DNA from: an uncultured Clostridia bacterium
GTDB taxonomy: Bacteria; Bacillota; Clostridia; Christensenellales; Borkfalkiaceae
NCBI GenBank assembly: GCA_947176485.1
Contig: CAMWQS010000044.1
Span: 1 to 10,949, forward strand
Reading direction: 5' to 3'
DNA: 10,949 nt
In this document: one piece after another, positions 1 through 6,150 of the stretch
Numbering within the stretch: position 1 is the first letter of the stretch
Layout of the letters: every line of letters begins with the position of its first letter
Notes under the pieces: model-generated
What the model was told of the DNA's origin: nothing
Seen by the model: the letters and a program-made list of their open reading frames with translations, nothing else
Databases searched by the model: none
Made by a program: the position numbers and the translations under genes

Positions 1-32
1 AGTAATTTTCAACGTGTTTAAGGATTACGATT

Positions 33-899
33 ATGAAATCTATGCAAGATTACTCGGAACGAATAAATAAGCTACGGGCGGCTTTGGAAAATGCGGACGC
101 GGTGGTTATCGGCGCGGGCGCGGGGCTTTCGACCTCGGCGGGGTTCACCTATTCGGGCAAGCGGTTCGGGGAGTATTTCAGCGACTTCGAAGAAAAGTAT
201 AACTTCCACGATATGTACACGGGCGGGTTTTATCCTTACGACACGCCCGAAGAAGCGTGGGCGTACTGGTCAAGGAATATCTTAATAAACCGCTATCAAA
301 ACCCGCCCAAGCCCGTCTACGAGGACTTGTACGATATCGTAAAAGATAAAAACTATTTCGTTATTACTACGAACGTCGACCACTGCTTTCAGAAGGCGGG
401 GTTCGATAAGGATAGGCTTTTTTATACGCAAGGCGACTACGGCTTGTTTCAGTGTTCGGTGCCGTGCCACGACGAAACCTACGACAACGAGGGACTTATC
501 CGCCGTATGGTTGACGAGCAAGTCGATATGAAAATTCCGCCCGAGCTCGTGCCGCGCTGCCCCAAATGCGGCAAGCCTATGACCACGAACCTGCGCTGCG
601 ACGATAAATTCGTGCAAGACCGCGGCTGGTACGCGGCGTGCGGGCGGTACGAGCATTTTATTAAAAAGTATAAGAACAAGCACGTAGTTTATCTCGAGCT
701 CGGCGTGGGCGGTAATACGCCCGTGATAATCAAGTATCCGTTTTGGCGGCTCGTAAACCAAAACCCGAAAGCGATTTACGCCTGCATAAACTACGGCGAG
801 GCGATTTGCCCGCCGCAGATAGAGGAACGCTCTATTTGTATCAACGAAGACATAGGCGCAGTGTTGGCGCAGTATAAAAAATCGTTTAGCGAACGCTAA
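33..899 (+). CDS. Class M (SirTM-like) sirtuin, probable protein ADP-ribosyltransferase
   Basis: A 288-residue SIR2-fold protein. The NAD-binding motif GAGAGLSTSAG is at residues 27-37 and ITTNVD at 111-116. At the place where ordinary sirtuin deacylases have the catalytic His-Gly, this protein has Q133-G134-D135. A Cys pair C141/C145 and a CPKCG knuckle C176/C179 could hold zinc. ELGVGGNTP at 222-230 is the late NAD-pocket motif. His-to-Gln at this site is the hallmark of class M sirtuins (SirTM of Staphylococcus and Streptococcus), which ADP-ribosylate a lipoylated GcvH-like protein instead of deacetylating. The 19-residue spacing from N114 to Q133 matches the spacing I recall for the streptococcal N and Q pair. 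SirTM genes usually sit beside a macrodomain hydrolase, a GcvH-like gene and a lipoate ligase; none is in the window, but upstream sequence is not visible. ATG at 33 is chosen because AAGGA lies at 20-24; an in-frame ATG at 42 is less well placed. The family is fairly certain; the activity is inferred. Confidence 0.88.
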   Translation: MKSMQDYSERINKLRAALENADAVVIGAGAGLSTSAGFTYSGKRFGEYFSDFEEKYNFHDMYTGGFYPYDTPEEAWAYWSRNILINRYQNPPKPVYEDLYDIVKDKNYFVITTNVDHCFQKAGFDKDRLFYTQGDYGLFQCSVPCHDETYDNEGLIRRMVDEQVDMKIPPELVPRCPKCGKPMTTNLRCDDKFVQDRGWYAACGRYEHFIKKYKNKHVVYLELGVGGNTPVIIKYPFWRLVNQNPKAIYACINYGEAICPPQIEERSICINEDIGAVLAQYKKSFSER

Positions 900-909
900 G
901 CGGTTTTTT
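877..909 (+). terminator. Intrinsic terminator overlapping the sirtuin stop codon
   Basis: CGTTTAGC (883-890) pairs with GCTAAGCG (895-902) around the loop GAAC, with one G-T wobble, and is followed by six T at 904-909. An A-run at 876-881 on the 5' side can extend the pairing and could make it work in both directions. The stop codon TAA (897-899) lies inside the 3' arm. It should separate the sirtuin transcript from the starch locus. Confidence 0.8.
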
Positions 910-972
910 CTTGCGGTGGAGGGGGTGGAGTCAAAAATATTTATTAAATCCTTACTTTTTTAAATTAGAGGC

Positions 973-1001
973 TTGACAAACTATTTTAGCTGTGATACGA
1001 T
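973..1001 (+). promoter_or_regulatory. Strong sigma-A-type promoter with extended -10
   Basis: A perfect -35 TTGACA at 973-978, a 17-bp spacer, and -10 TACGAT at 996-1001 preceded by TG at 993-994 (extended -10). The predicted start is near 1008. It is the only near-consensus promoter I found in the window. It drives either a short RNA ending at the 1094-1112 terminator or, by read-through, the lipoprotein gene with a leader of about 350 nt. Confidence 0.75.
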
Positions 1002-1007
1002 GTTAAT

Positions 1008-1112
1008 GAATAAAATTATTTGATAATTAGTAACATTTATCCTTTCCCGAAACGTATAGTTAATGAGAAACGGGATAAAGCAGACAAAAATTTAAGGGGA
1101 CGTCCCCTTTTT
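1008..1112 (+). ncRNA. Candidate small RNA or attenuated leader
   Basis: The interval from the predicted start of the 973-1001 promoter to the T-run after the AAGGGG/CCCCTT hairpin is about 105 nt and holds no sizeable reading frame. An internal partial pairing is possible between CTTTCCCG near 1044 and CGGGATAAAG near 1071. It resembles no RNA family I can recognise. It could instead be the first part of a regulated leader for the gene at 1362. Support is only promoter plus terminator geometry. Confidence 0.3.
1094..1112 (+). terminator. GC-rich palindrome with T-run, probable terminator
   Basis: AAGGGGACGTCCCCTT at 1094-1109 is a perfect 16-bp palindrome that folds as a 6-bp stem with an ACGT loop and runs into TTTTT (1108-1112). 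A and T runs on the 5' side (1086-1093) give a weaker mirrored version for the other strand. The short stem leaves open that it is a dispersed palindromic repeat and not a working terminator. Confidence 0.55.
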
Positions 1113-1131
1113 CGTGCGCTTCGCGCACGAA
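1111..1131. repeat. Perfect 9-bp inverted repeat hairpin
   Basis: TTCGTGCGC (1111-1119) pairs exactly with GCGCACGAA (1123-1131) around a TTC loop, directly abutting the preceding palindrome. There is no T-run after it, so it is not a terminator by itself. A tandem pair of perfect palindromes in a gap is typical of REP/BIME-like dispersed elements; that identification is an inference. Confidence 0.55.
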
Positions 1132-1191
1132 GTATAAACTGTTTGCTTTTAAATCGTGAGGGAACAAGGATATTTTAATTTTTCAAGTTTA

Positions 1192-1205
1192 GTTAAACGG
1201 TTAAC
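1192..1205 (+). promoter_or_regulatory. LacI-type operator copy 1 (GTTAAACGGTTAAC)
   Basis: The first of three identical 14-mers. Near-palindromic (GTTAA arms) with a central CG, as expected for LacI-family operators. It lies about 160 bp upstream of the repeat lipoprotein start. The likely binder is the regulator encoded at 7160-7957. Confidence 0.7.
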
Positions 1206-1237
1206 CACGCGGGCTGTAAAGCTCAAAAAATGGTAAG

Positions 1238-1251
1238 GTTAAACGGTTAAC
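1238..1251 (+). promoter_or_regulatory. LacI-type operator copy 2 (GTTAAACGGTTAAC)
   Basis: Identical to copy 1 and centred 46 bp downstream of it. Flanks extend the two copies into a 20-bp imperfect inverted repeat (1187-1206 against 1237-1256, 18 of 20 positions matching). It lies 110 bp before the lipoprotein ATG. Confidence 0.7.
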
Positions 1252-1300
1252 TAAACTAATTGCTTGCAAAAAGCGTTTAAATAAGGTGCTAATGGAAGGG

Positions 1301-1320
1301 TTAAGGAAACTTAATTTTTT
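1301..1320 (+). terminator. Weak AT-rich hairpin with T6, possible attenuator
   Basis: TTAAG (1301-1305), a GAAA tetraloop and CTTAA (1310-1314) are followed by TTTTTT (1315-1320). The 5-bp stem has a single G-C pair, so it would be a poor terminator. It lies 40 bp before the lipoprotein ATG, where it could affect the leader. Chance occurrence in AT-rich sequence is quite possible. Confidence 0.2.
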
Positions 1321-1361
1321 CAAAAAACATAATAAAAAAAACTTTTAAGTGAGGAAAATGT

Positions 1362-3566
1362 ATGAAAAAGGCAAAGATTTTGGCGGCTGTTGCGGCAGCG
1401 GCAGTGTTGTCGGTCGGCGGCGGCTTGCTTGCCGGCTGTAACAGCGAACACACGCACACGTATTCGGACGATTGGAAAAACGACGCGAACGGACACTGGC
1501 ACGTAGCAACCTGCGACGACCTTAAAGAGGGCGACAAGGACTACAAGTCCGGCTATGGCGAGCACGTTTGGGGCGACGATAACGAGTGCGACACTTGCGG
1601 CTACGTAAAGGTTACGCCTCCGCCCGTAGTAACGGAAGTTACGATTAAGCTTGACGCAAACGGCGGTAGCCTTGAAGGCGACGCGGAAACGAAAGACGTA
1701 GAAACGAAGAACGGCAAGATAGAATCTTTGCCCACGCCCACCGCGCCCGCGGGTATGGAGTTCGTAGGCTGGTACACCGAGGACGTAGGCGGTACCGAAG
1801 TTACTACCGAAACCCCGTTCACGGCGGCGGGAACGATTTACGCACATTACGTTACGGTTTACACCATTACGCTTAACGTTGGCGACGGTACGCTTGAAGC
1901 TACGACCGTTAAGGCGAAGGGAGGCAAGGTTACCGAGCTTCCCACACCCGAAGCCCCCGACGGAAAACAGTTTGCGGGCTGGTATACGACTGCGGAAGAC
2001 ACCGAAGAAGTACAGGGTGTGTTGGTTACTATCGAAACCGAATTTGAAGAAGATATAACTATTTACGCACGTTACGCGTCCGTATATACTATTACGCTTA
2101 ACGTGGGCGAGAGCGGCTCGCTTCCCGAAGGCGTAACGGGTACTTTGACCACGAAGGGCGGCAAGCTTGAAACCCTTCCTACCCCCGTAACACAGAACGC
2201 TTTGGTATTCCTCGGCTGGTACACGACTGCGGAAGACACCGCGGAAGAGGTGGGCGAACTCGTTACCGTGGATACGCTGTTCACCGGCGACGTTTCGGCA
2301 ATTACCTTGTACGCAAGATATAGGCAGGAAGTAACCGTTAGCCTTAACGTTGGTACGGGCACGCTTCCCGAAGGCACGGAGCTTACGTACGTTACTACCG
2401 AAAGCAAGATTGCTGAGCTTCCCACCCCCGCGGCACCTACGAACAGCTGGTTCAAGGGCTGGTACACGGCGGCAGAGGGCGGCGTTAAGGTTTCGGCAAC
2501 CACTAATTTGGCTAACTATGCAGACGAATCGCATTCGGCTACGCTGTACGCAATCTACGTAGAGGAAGTTACCGTAACCCTCAGCGTTGGCGATAAAGGC
2601 ACGCTTCCCGAAGGTGCACAAACTACTTACACAACCGTAAACGGTAAAATTCAGCTTGCGGAAGGCGAAAAGGGACTTCCCGTACCTACGATATCCCAAG
2701 CACACTGGCTGTTCTACGGCTGGGCTAACGGCTACCTTACCGTAGACGTAGAAACGAGCGTATTCGAAGCAGACACCACGATTACCGCAAAAATCGGACA
2801 GGAAAGCGGTATTTGGAGTGCCGACGGCGAAACCTTTATTAAGGGCTTAACCGTAAACCAAGGCTGCACTGACCATTTGCAGTACTGGCTTGGCGACGGC
2901 AACAACATAGTTATTGAAGAAGGCACCGAGATAGCCATATATCTTGACGGTACTCATATACCTCATAAAATTAAGAATAACAGTACTTGTGTAAACTTTA
3001 CAAACGCGGGGAAAATTGAAAATACCGTTACTGTAACCGAAACCGCAAAATTCGTAATGTACTTGAACAAGTGGCCAGACGGATGGCAGTGCGAATATAC
3101 TGGTACGCCCTCAAATAAAGTAACCAACGTTATTCCCGAAGGTGCTACGCCTATCACGATTAACGCGCCAAACGGTAAAGTAATCGTATACTTCAAACAC
3201 GTTACAGGTGCAGTTGCAACGTTAGACGACCTTGTGAATTTCCAAATCCACGCGTGGACGGGTAGCTCTACCGATGAGTTCAACGGTTGGAACAATAACC
3301 CTCATCTTTATACAAAGACGGGCACGGGCGAAACAGCTGAATATACCCCGAACACTTTGACGAAGAAAGGAAACTTGACCACAAGCACAACGTTCATAAT
3401 TCACTGGACCGGTGCTATAAGCGGCAAAACTCAGTCCGGTAACTTCGGTAACTTGGAAGTGAACGAAAATCCCGAAATAACTAACGTTTACGTTATTGAG
3501 TTAAAGCTCGACGGGCAAGGTAACAGTATCGTATACGAATACGTTGCACCCGAAGAAGCAGAATAA
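1362..3566 (+). CDS. Surface lipoprotein with five InlB-like repeats and putative starch-binding domains
   Basis: A 734-residue lipoprotein. A basic/hydrophobic signal ends in the lipobox LLAGC with C26 as lipidation site. Residues 30-80 form a His/Cys head (H30, H32, H45-W-H47, C51, H68, C76-D-T-C79-G-Y). Five InlB B-repeat/Flg_new-like units follow, starting near residues 93, 167, 242, 324 and 403; four carry an F.GWYT core and the fifth F.GWANG. Residues 480-590 hold a beta-rich domain (GTEIAIYLDG, then VMYLNKWPDGW). Residues 600-734 contain VIVYFKH and WTGAISGKTQSG, which look CBM26/CBM25-like (tentative). No catalytic motif is seen. Its place just before the amylase suggests a role in gripping starch at the cell surface. 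Within the 480-590 domain, 2941-3060 is only about 34% G+C (41 of 120), against about 53% in a repeat segment (1861-1920). The start is ATG 1362 with GAGG at 1351-1354; the ATG at 1358 is out of frame. Exact function unknown. Confidence 0.85.
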   Translation: MKKAKILAAVAAAAVLSVGGGLLAGCNSEHTHTYSDDWKNDANGHWHVATCDDLKEGDKDYKSGYGEHVWGDDNECDTCGYVKVTPPPVVTEVTIKLDANGGSLEGDAETKDVETKNGKIESLPTPTAPAGMEFVGWYTEDVGGTEVTTETPFTAAGTIYAHYVTVYTITLNVGDGTLEATTVKAKGGKVTELPTPEAPDGKQFAGWYTTAEDTEEVQGVLVTIETEFEEDITIYARYASVYTITLNVGESGSLPEGVTGTLTTKGGKLETLPTPVTQNALVFLGWYTTAEDTAEEVGELVTVDTLFTGDVSAITLYARYRQEVTVSLNVGTGTLPEGTELTYVTTESKIAELPTPAAPTNSWFKGWYTAAEGGVKVSATTNLANYADESHSATLYAIYVEEVTVTLSVGDKGTLPEGAQTTYTTVNGKIQLAEGEKGLPVPTISQAHWLFYGWANGYLTVDVETSVFEADTTITAKIGQESGIWSADGETFIKGLTVNQGCTDHLQYWLGDGNNIVIEEGTEIAIYLDGTHIPHKIKNNSTCVNFTNAGKIENTVTVTETAKFVMYLNKWPDGWQCEYTGTPSNKVTNVIPEGATPITINAPNGKVIVYFKHVTGAVATLDDLVNFQIHAWTGSSTDEFNGWNNNPHLYTKTGTGETAEYTPNTLTKKGNLTTSTTFIIHWTGAISGKTQSGNFGNLEVNENPEITNVYVIELKLDGQGNSIVYEYVAPEEAE
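1638..2798 (+). repeat. Five tandem InlB-like protein repeats
   Basis: Repeat units of about 74-82 codons begin at nucleotides 1638, 1860, 2085, 2331 and 2568. Shared features are a strand like YTITLNVG, an ELPTP-type turn, F.GWYT and a closing (L/I)YA.Y. Units 2 and 3 share a nearly identical 28-nt stretch (1977-2004 and 2214-2241, one mismatch), which suggests recent duplication or gene conversion. Such repeats form extended stalks in other surface proteins. Confidence 0.8.
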
Positions 3567-3585
3567 TTATTAAAACGAATTAAGA

Positions 3586-3617
3586 CCAAAGGCTCTATCG
3601 CAAGATAGAGCTTTTGG
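3586..3617 (+). terminator. GCAA-loop hairpin after the repeat lipoprotein
   Basis: CCAAAGGCTCTATC (3586-3599) pairs with GATAGAGCTTTTGG (3604-3617), 14 bp with one G-T wobble, closed by a GNRA tetraloop GCAA. If the outer pairs open, the core 8-bp stem is followed by TTTT (3612-3615), so it can act as a partial terminator. This would set the ratio of the lipoprotein to downstream messages. Confidence 0.6.
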
Positions 3618-3637
3618 CGACAAAATCAGACTTAAAT

Positions 3638-3664
3638 TTTACGGACTTTTTGCAAGTCCGTAAA
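3638..3664 (+). repeat. Second perfect hairpin before the amylase
   Basis: TTTACGGACTT (3638-3648) pairs exactly with AAGTCCGTAAA (3654-3664) around a TTTGC loop. No T-run follows, so termination is unlikely. It sits 10 bp upstream of the third operator and could stabilise a processed mRNA 5' end or take part in regulation. Confidence 0.5.
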
Positions 3665-3673
3665 GTTGGTTAA

Positions 3674-3687
3674 GTTAAACGGTTAAC
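3674..3687 (+). promoter_or_regulatory. LacI-type operator copy 3 (GTTAAACGGTTAAC)
   Basis: An exact copy of the sites at 1192 and 1238, here ending 8 bp before the amylase ribosome binding site. I see no good -35/-10 pair around it (a TTGCAA at 3650-3655 has no fitting -10), so it could block elongation or a weak promoter. It could also form a loop with the upstream pair about 2.4 kb away. Confidence 0.7.
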
Positions 3688-3695
3688 AGAAATTT

Positions 3696-3701
3696 GGAGG
3701 A
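3696..3701 (+). promoter_or_regulatory. RBS that fixes the amylase start at 3706
   Basis: GGAGGA at 3696-3701 lies 4 nt before ATG 3706. A frame-compatible TTG at 3694 overlaps this RBS and would use it as codons, so it is not the start. ATG 3706 gives a normal lipoprotein signal peptide directly from residue 1. Confidence 0.85.
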
Positions 3702-3705
3702 AATT

Positions 3706-6141
3706 ATGAGAAAGAGAAGCTTTCTTTGCGTCGTAATTGCGGCAATTATGGCGTTCGGCTTAGCGATTTCGGGCTGCTCAACCGAAAATACGCCCGTAAC
3801 TCCCGGCGGCGACGGCGGCGGCAACGAAAACCCGCCCGTAGTGGATACGGAAGTTGCGTTAAAGTACGAGCAAAACCTGACCTGGGGCGAAGTGGATCAC
3901 TTGTATATACATTACCTTCGCGGCGCGCATTCCGAGGCGGAGCAAGGCAAGGTAAACGATGCGTCGAAACCCGGATACTCGACCCAGATTAATTCTTCCG
4001 TGTACGGCGACTGGGGTTTGTGGACCTGGGAATACTTCCCCACGAACAGCGAGGGTAGAGCCTTCTATCCCATGAAGATAGACGAGTCGGGTGCGGTATA
4101 CGATATAGACCTTAAAGCGACCTATAACGACGCCGGTTGGGACAGCGCGACCCGCAACAACAAGGGGCTTGAAATTTCCTACGCTGAAGCTTTGCGTTTG
4201 GGTATTCAGGTTTACTCGCAAAACAGCCGTGTTAACGGCTCGGGCTTCTGGGTAAACGACGGCGGTGACGTATACGTAATTTTAGCAGACGCAAAACGCG
4301 ACAAGGGCGACTATCACTGGTTCGTCCGTCAAGGCGCGGTTCAAAGCGGCACGGCGAAGTTTGCCGATTCCGTAGTGTACGACCCTTACGCGGGAATACC
4401 CGAAGGTTCGGCTGTAACCAAGTACGACGTAGTGTCGAATATGGGCAATAACAGCGTTTATTCGCAACAACCCGTTGCGGAAGGCTGGGACGAAAACAGC
4501 GTAGGCTATCAGATATTTATCGCGTCGTTTGCGGACGGCAACGGCGACGGTATGGGCGATTTGAGGGGTATCATCAATAAGCTCGATTACCTTGAAGACC
4601 TTGGCGTGGATACGCTTTGGCTTACGCCTTTCCAACACTCTAACTCATACCACGGCTACGACATAATGGACTACTTCACGGTAGACCCTAGGTTCGGAAC
4701 GCTTGAAGACTACCGTGAGCTTTTATTCAAGGCGCATCAGAAGGGAATGAAGGTTCTTATGGACTTCGTTTTGAACCATACTTCGCTTTCCAACCCTTGG
4801 TTCACCAAGTCGCAAAACCTCGTTAAAGAAACGGTAACTTTGCCCGACGGCACGAAGAAGGAAATAGATTACCGTAACTTCTACACCTGGCAGAATGAGG
4901 AATACGTTTCGAGCTTGAAGGACAACAGAGCGAAGAAGCAGTGGTTCAAGGATGCGAACGGATATTACTTCTATTCGAGCTTCGGCTCCTCAATGCCCGA
5001 ATTGAACTACGACTATCAAGCAACGCGTGACGCTATTTTGGAGGTTGCGCTGTACTGGATGAGCTTCGGACTTGACGGCTTCCGTCTTGACGCGGTTAAG
5101 CATATCTATATGGCAAACGAAAGCCGCGACCGCTCCGACTGGGTAGTAAGGGACAGCGACGAGGCAAACGACGCAGATTACTCCTTCGATATGTATAAGA
5201 ACGCACACTTCTTTATGGAGTTCAACGCTAAGCTTAAAGCAAGCTATCCCAACGCAATTCTCTTGGGCGAAAACTTCAACGGCGACCCCACGAAGATAGC
5301 GGGCTTGTACGGAGGTATGGATTCGCAATTCAACTTTAACTGGTACTACGACGCGACGGCAGGACTTACGAAGTTAGCCGGCGGTGAAGAATACGCGGCG
5401 AGCCTTCTTAACCAATACAAGGTTGCGCAAAGCAGCTTTGCGGACGGGCGCACCGACTATATCGACGGCGTGTTCACTTCAAACCACGACGTACAGCGTG
5501 CACGCGACAAGTTGTCCGGTTCGGAAAGCGGAGTTGACCGCGAGACGCTACTCGGCGACGAAACCTGGAATTTGTCAAACGATTTAGCAAAACTTTGGGG
5601 CGGCTTGTGTCTGACCGTGCCCGGTATCACCTGGATATATAACGGCGACGAGCTGGGTATGTTCGGTACCAAGACGGCTAACGCCGCAGGCGAAGGCGCG
5701 GGACACGAGGACAGATGGTACCGTCAGCCTATGAAGTGGACGACGGCGCTTGACGGAAGTGAAAACAACTGCCATTACCTTATGGGCTTCAACAACTACT
5801 ATATCGAGTGGGATGCGTTAAACGCACAGCTTCCCGGCGTTGCCGAGCAGAGTGAGGACGAAAACTCCATTTACAACGCGTACAAGGATATTATCGCTAT
5901 CCGTAAACAATACAACCTTGCAAACGGAAAGCTCGTTTCCAACACCACGAGCGGTAAGCTTATCGACTACACCATTCAGTCGGGTGCTAAGGAAATACGT
6001 ATTTTGGTGAATGCAAGCAGTGAAGCTATTGCCGTACCCACGGCGATTAAAGCACTTACCCCTATATACGGAACTGCGGCTGGAACGACGGCAAGCCCGA
6101 AGGTTGCCGCAAGGTCGATGCTGATTTATGAGGTTAAATAA
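3706..6141 (+). CDS. Lipid-anchored GH13 alpha-amylase with CBM41-like N-terminal domain
   Basis: An 811-residue extracellular lipoprotein that should hydrolyse alpha-1,4-glucan (starch/pullulan-type substrates) at the cell surface. The signal peptide ends in ISGC with C24 as lipidation site, followed by a Gly/Pro/Asn-rich linker (25-44). Residues about 55-200 resemble the pullulanase PUD/CBM41 fold: LYIHYLRG, then YGDWGLWTWEYF. The GH13 barrel starts near residue 260 (VGYQIFIASF). Conserved regions are DFVLNH 353-358 (region I), MPELN 430-434 (region V), GFRLDAVKH 458-466 with nucleophile D462, LLGENFNGD with acid/base E522, and TSNHD with D595. All three catalytic carboxylates are present. 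The MPELN motif and general form fit the GH13_36-like group, but the subfamily is uncertain. The C-terminal beta domain (about 730-811) looks complete. The next gene follows after 9 nt, so the two are probably co-transcribed. The amylase assignment is firm; the exact product range is not. Confidence 0.93.
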   Translation: MRKRSFLCVVIAAIMAFGLAISGCSTENTPVTPGGDGGGNENPPVVDTEVALKYEQNLTWGEVDHLYIHYLRGAHSEAEQGKVNDASKPGYSTQINSSVYGDWGLWTWEYFPTNSEGRAFYPMKIDESGAVYDIDLKATYNDAGWDSATRNNKGLEISYAEALRLGIQVYSQNSRVNGSGFWVNDGGDVYVILADAKRDKGDYHWFVRQGAVQSGTAKFADSVVYDPYAGIPEGSAVTKYDVVSNMGNNSVYSQQPVAEGWDENSVGYQIFIASFADGNGDGMGDLRGIINKLDYLEDLGVDTLWLTPFQHSNSYHGYDIMDYFTVDPRFGTLEDYRELLFKAHQKGMKVLMDFVLNHTSLSNPWFTKSQNLVKETVTLPDGTKKEIDYRNFYTWQNEEYVSSLKDNRAKKQWFKDANGYYFYSSFGSSMPELNYDYQATRDAILEVALYWMSFGLDGFRLDAVKHIYMANESRDRSDWVVRDSDEANDADYSFDMYKNAHFFMEFNAKLKASYPNAILLGENFNGDPTKIAGLYGGMDSQFNFNWYYDATAGLTKLAGGEEYAASLLNQYKVAQSSFADGRTDYIDGVFTSNHDVQRARDKLSGSESGVDRETLLGDETWNLSNDLAKLWGGLCLTVPGITWIYNGDELGMFGTKTANAAGEGAGHEDRWYRQPMKWTTALDGSENNCHYLMGFNNYYIEWDALNAQLPGVAEQSEDENSIYNAYKDIIAIRKQYNLANGKLVSNTTSGKLIDYTIQSGAKEIRILVNASSEAIAVPTAIKALTPIYGTAAGTTASPKVAARSMLIYEVK

Positions 6142-6150
6142 GGTGAAATT

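Larger units (their letters stand above)
900..1361. other. Long non-coding gap with promoter, hairpins and operators
   Basis: About 460 bp without a credible gene; only tiny ORFs are present, for example ATG at 1064 giving 10 codons. It contains, in order, the promoter at 973-1001, a hairpin terminator at 1094-1112, a second perfect hairpin at 1111-1131, two operator copies at 1192 and 1238, a weak AT-rich hairpin at 1301-1320 and the GAGG ribosome binding site at 1351-1354 for the lipoprotein gene. Base composition is clearly more AT-rich than the flanking genes. I could not find a second strong promoter between the operators and 1362, so how the lipoprotein gene is transcribed is not settled. 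Confidence 0.7.

Noticed and set aside
282..761. A 159-codon minus-strand frame inside the sirtuin gene
   Set aside because: It is a shadow of a well-supported gene, with no RBS and no family features.
1143..1176. Promoter TTGCTT...TATTTT upstream of operator 1
   Set aside because: The spacing between the elements (22 bp) is too long and neither hexamer is good enough to call.
1264..1284. TTGCAAAAAGCGTTTAAATAA as a CcpA cre site or fourth operator
   Set aside because: The central CG is present but the TG...CA ends of cre are missing, and only about 8 of 14 positions match the local operator.
1358..1441. ATG at 1358 as an upstream start before the lipoprotein
   Set aside because: It is in another frame and gives only a short Gly-rich peptide; ATG 1362 has better RBS spacing and a proper lipoprotein signal.
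1320..2705. A 461-codon open frame on the minus strand across the repeat lipoprotein
   Set aside because: It is antisense to the InlB-like repeats and exists because codon use there avoids stops on the opposite strand. The product is Arg/Val/Phe-rich with no recognisable domain, and there is no RBS.
3694..3705. TTG at 3694 as start of the amylase
   Set aside because: It overlaps the GGAGGA ribosome binding site that serves ATG 3706, and would add four residues before the natural signal peptide.
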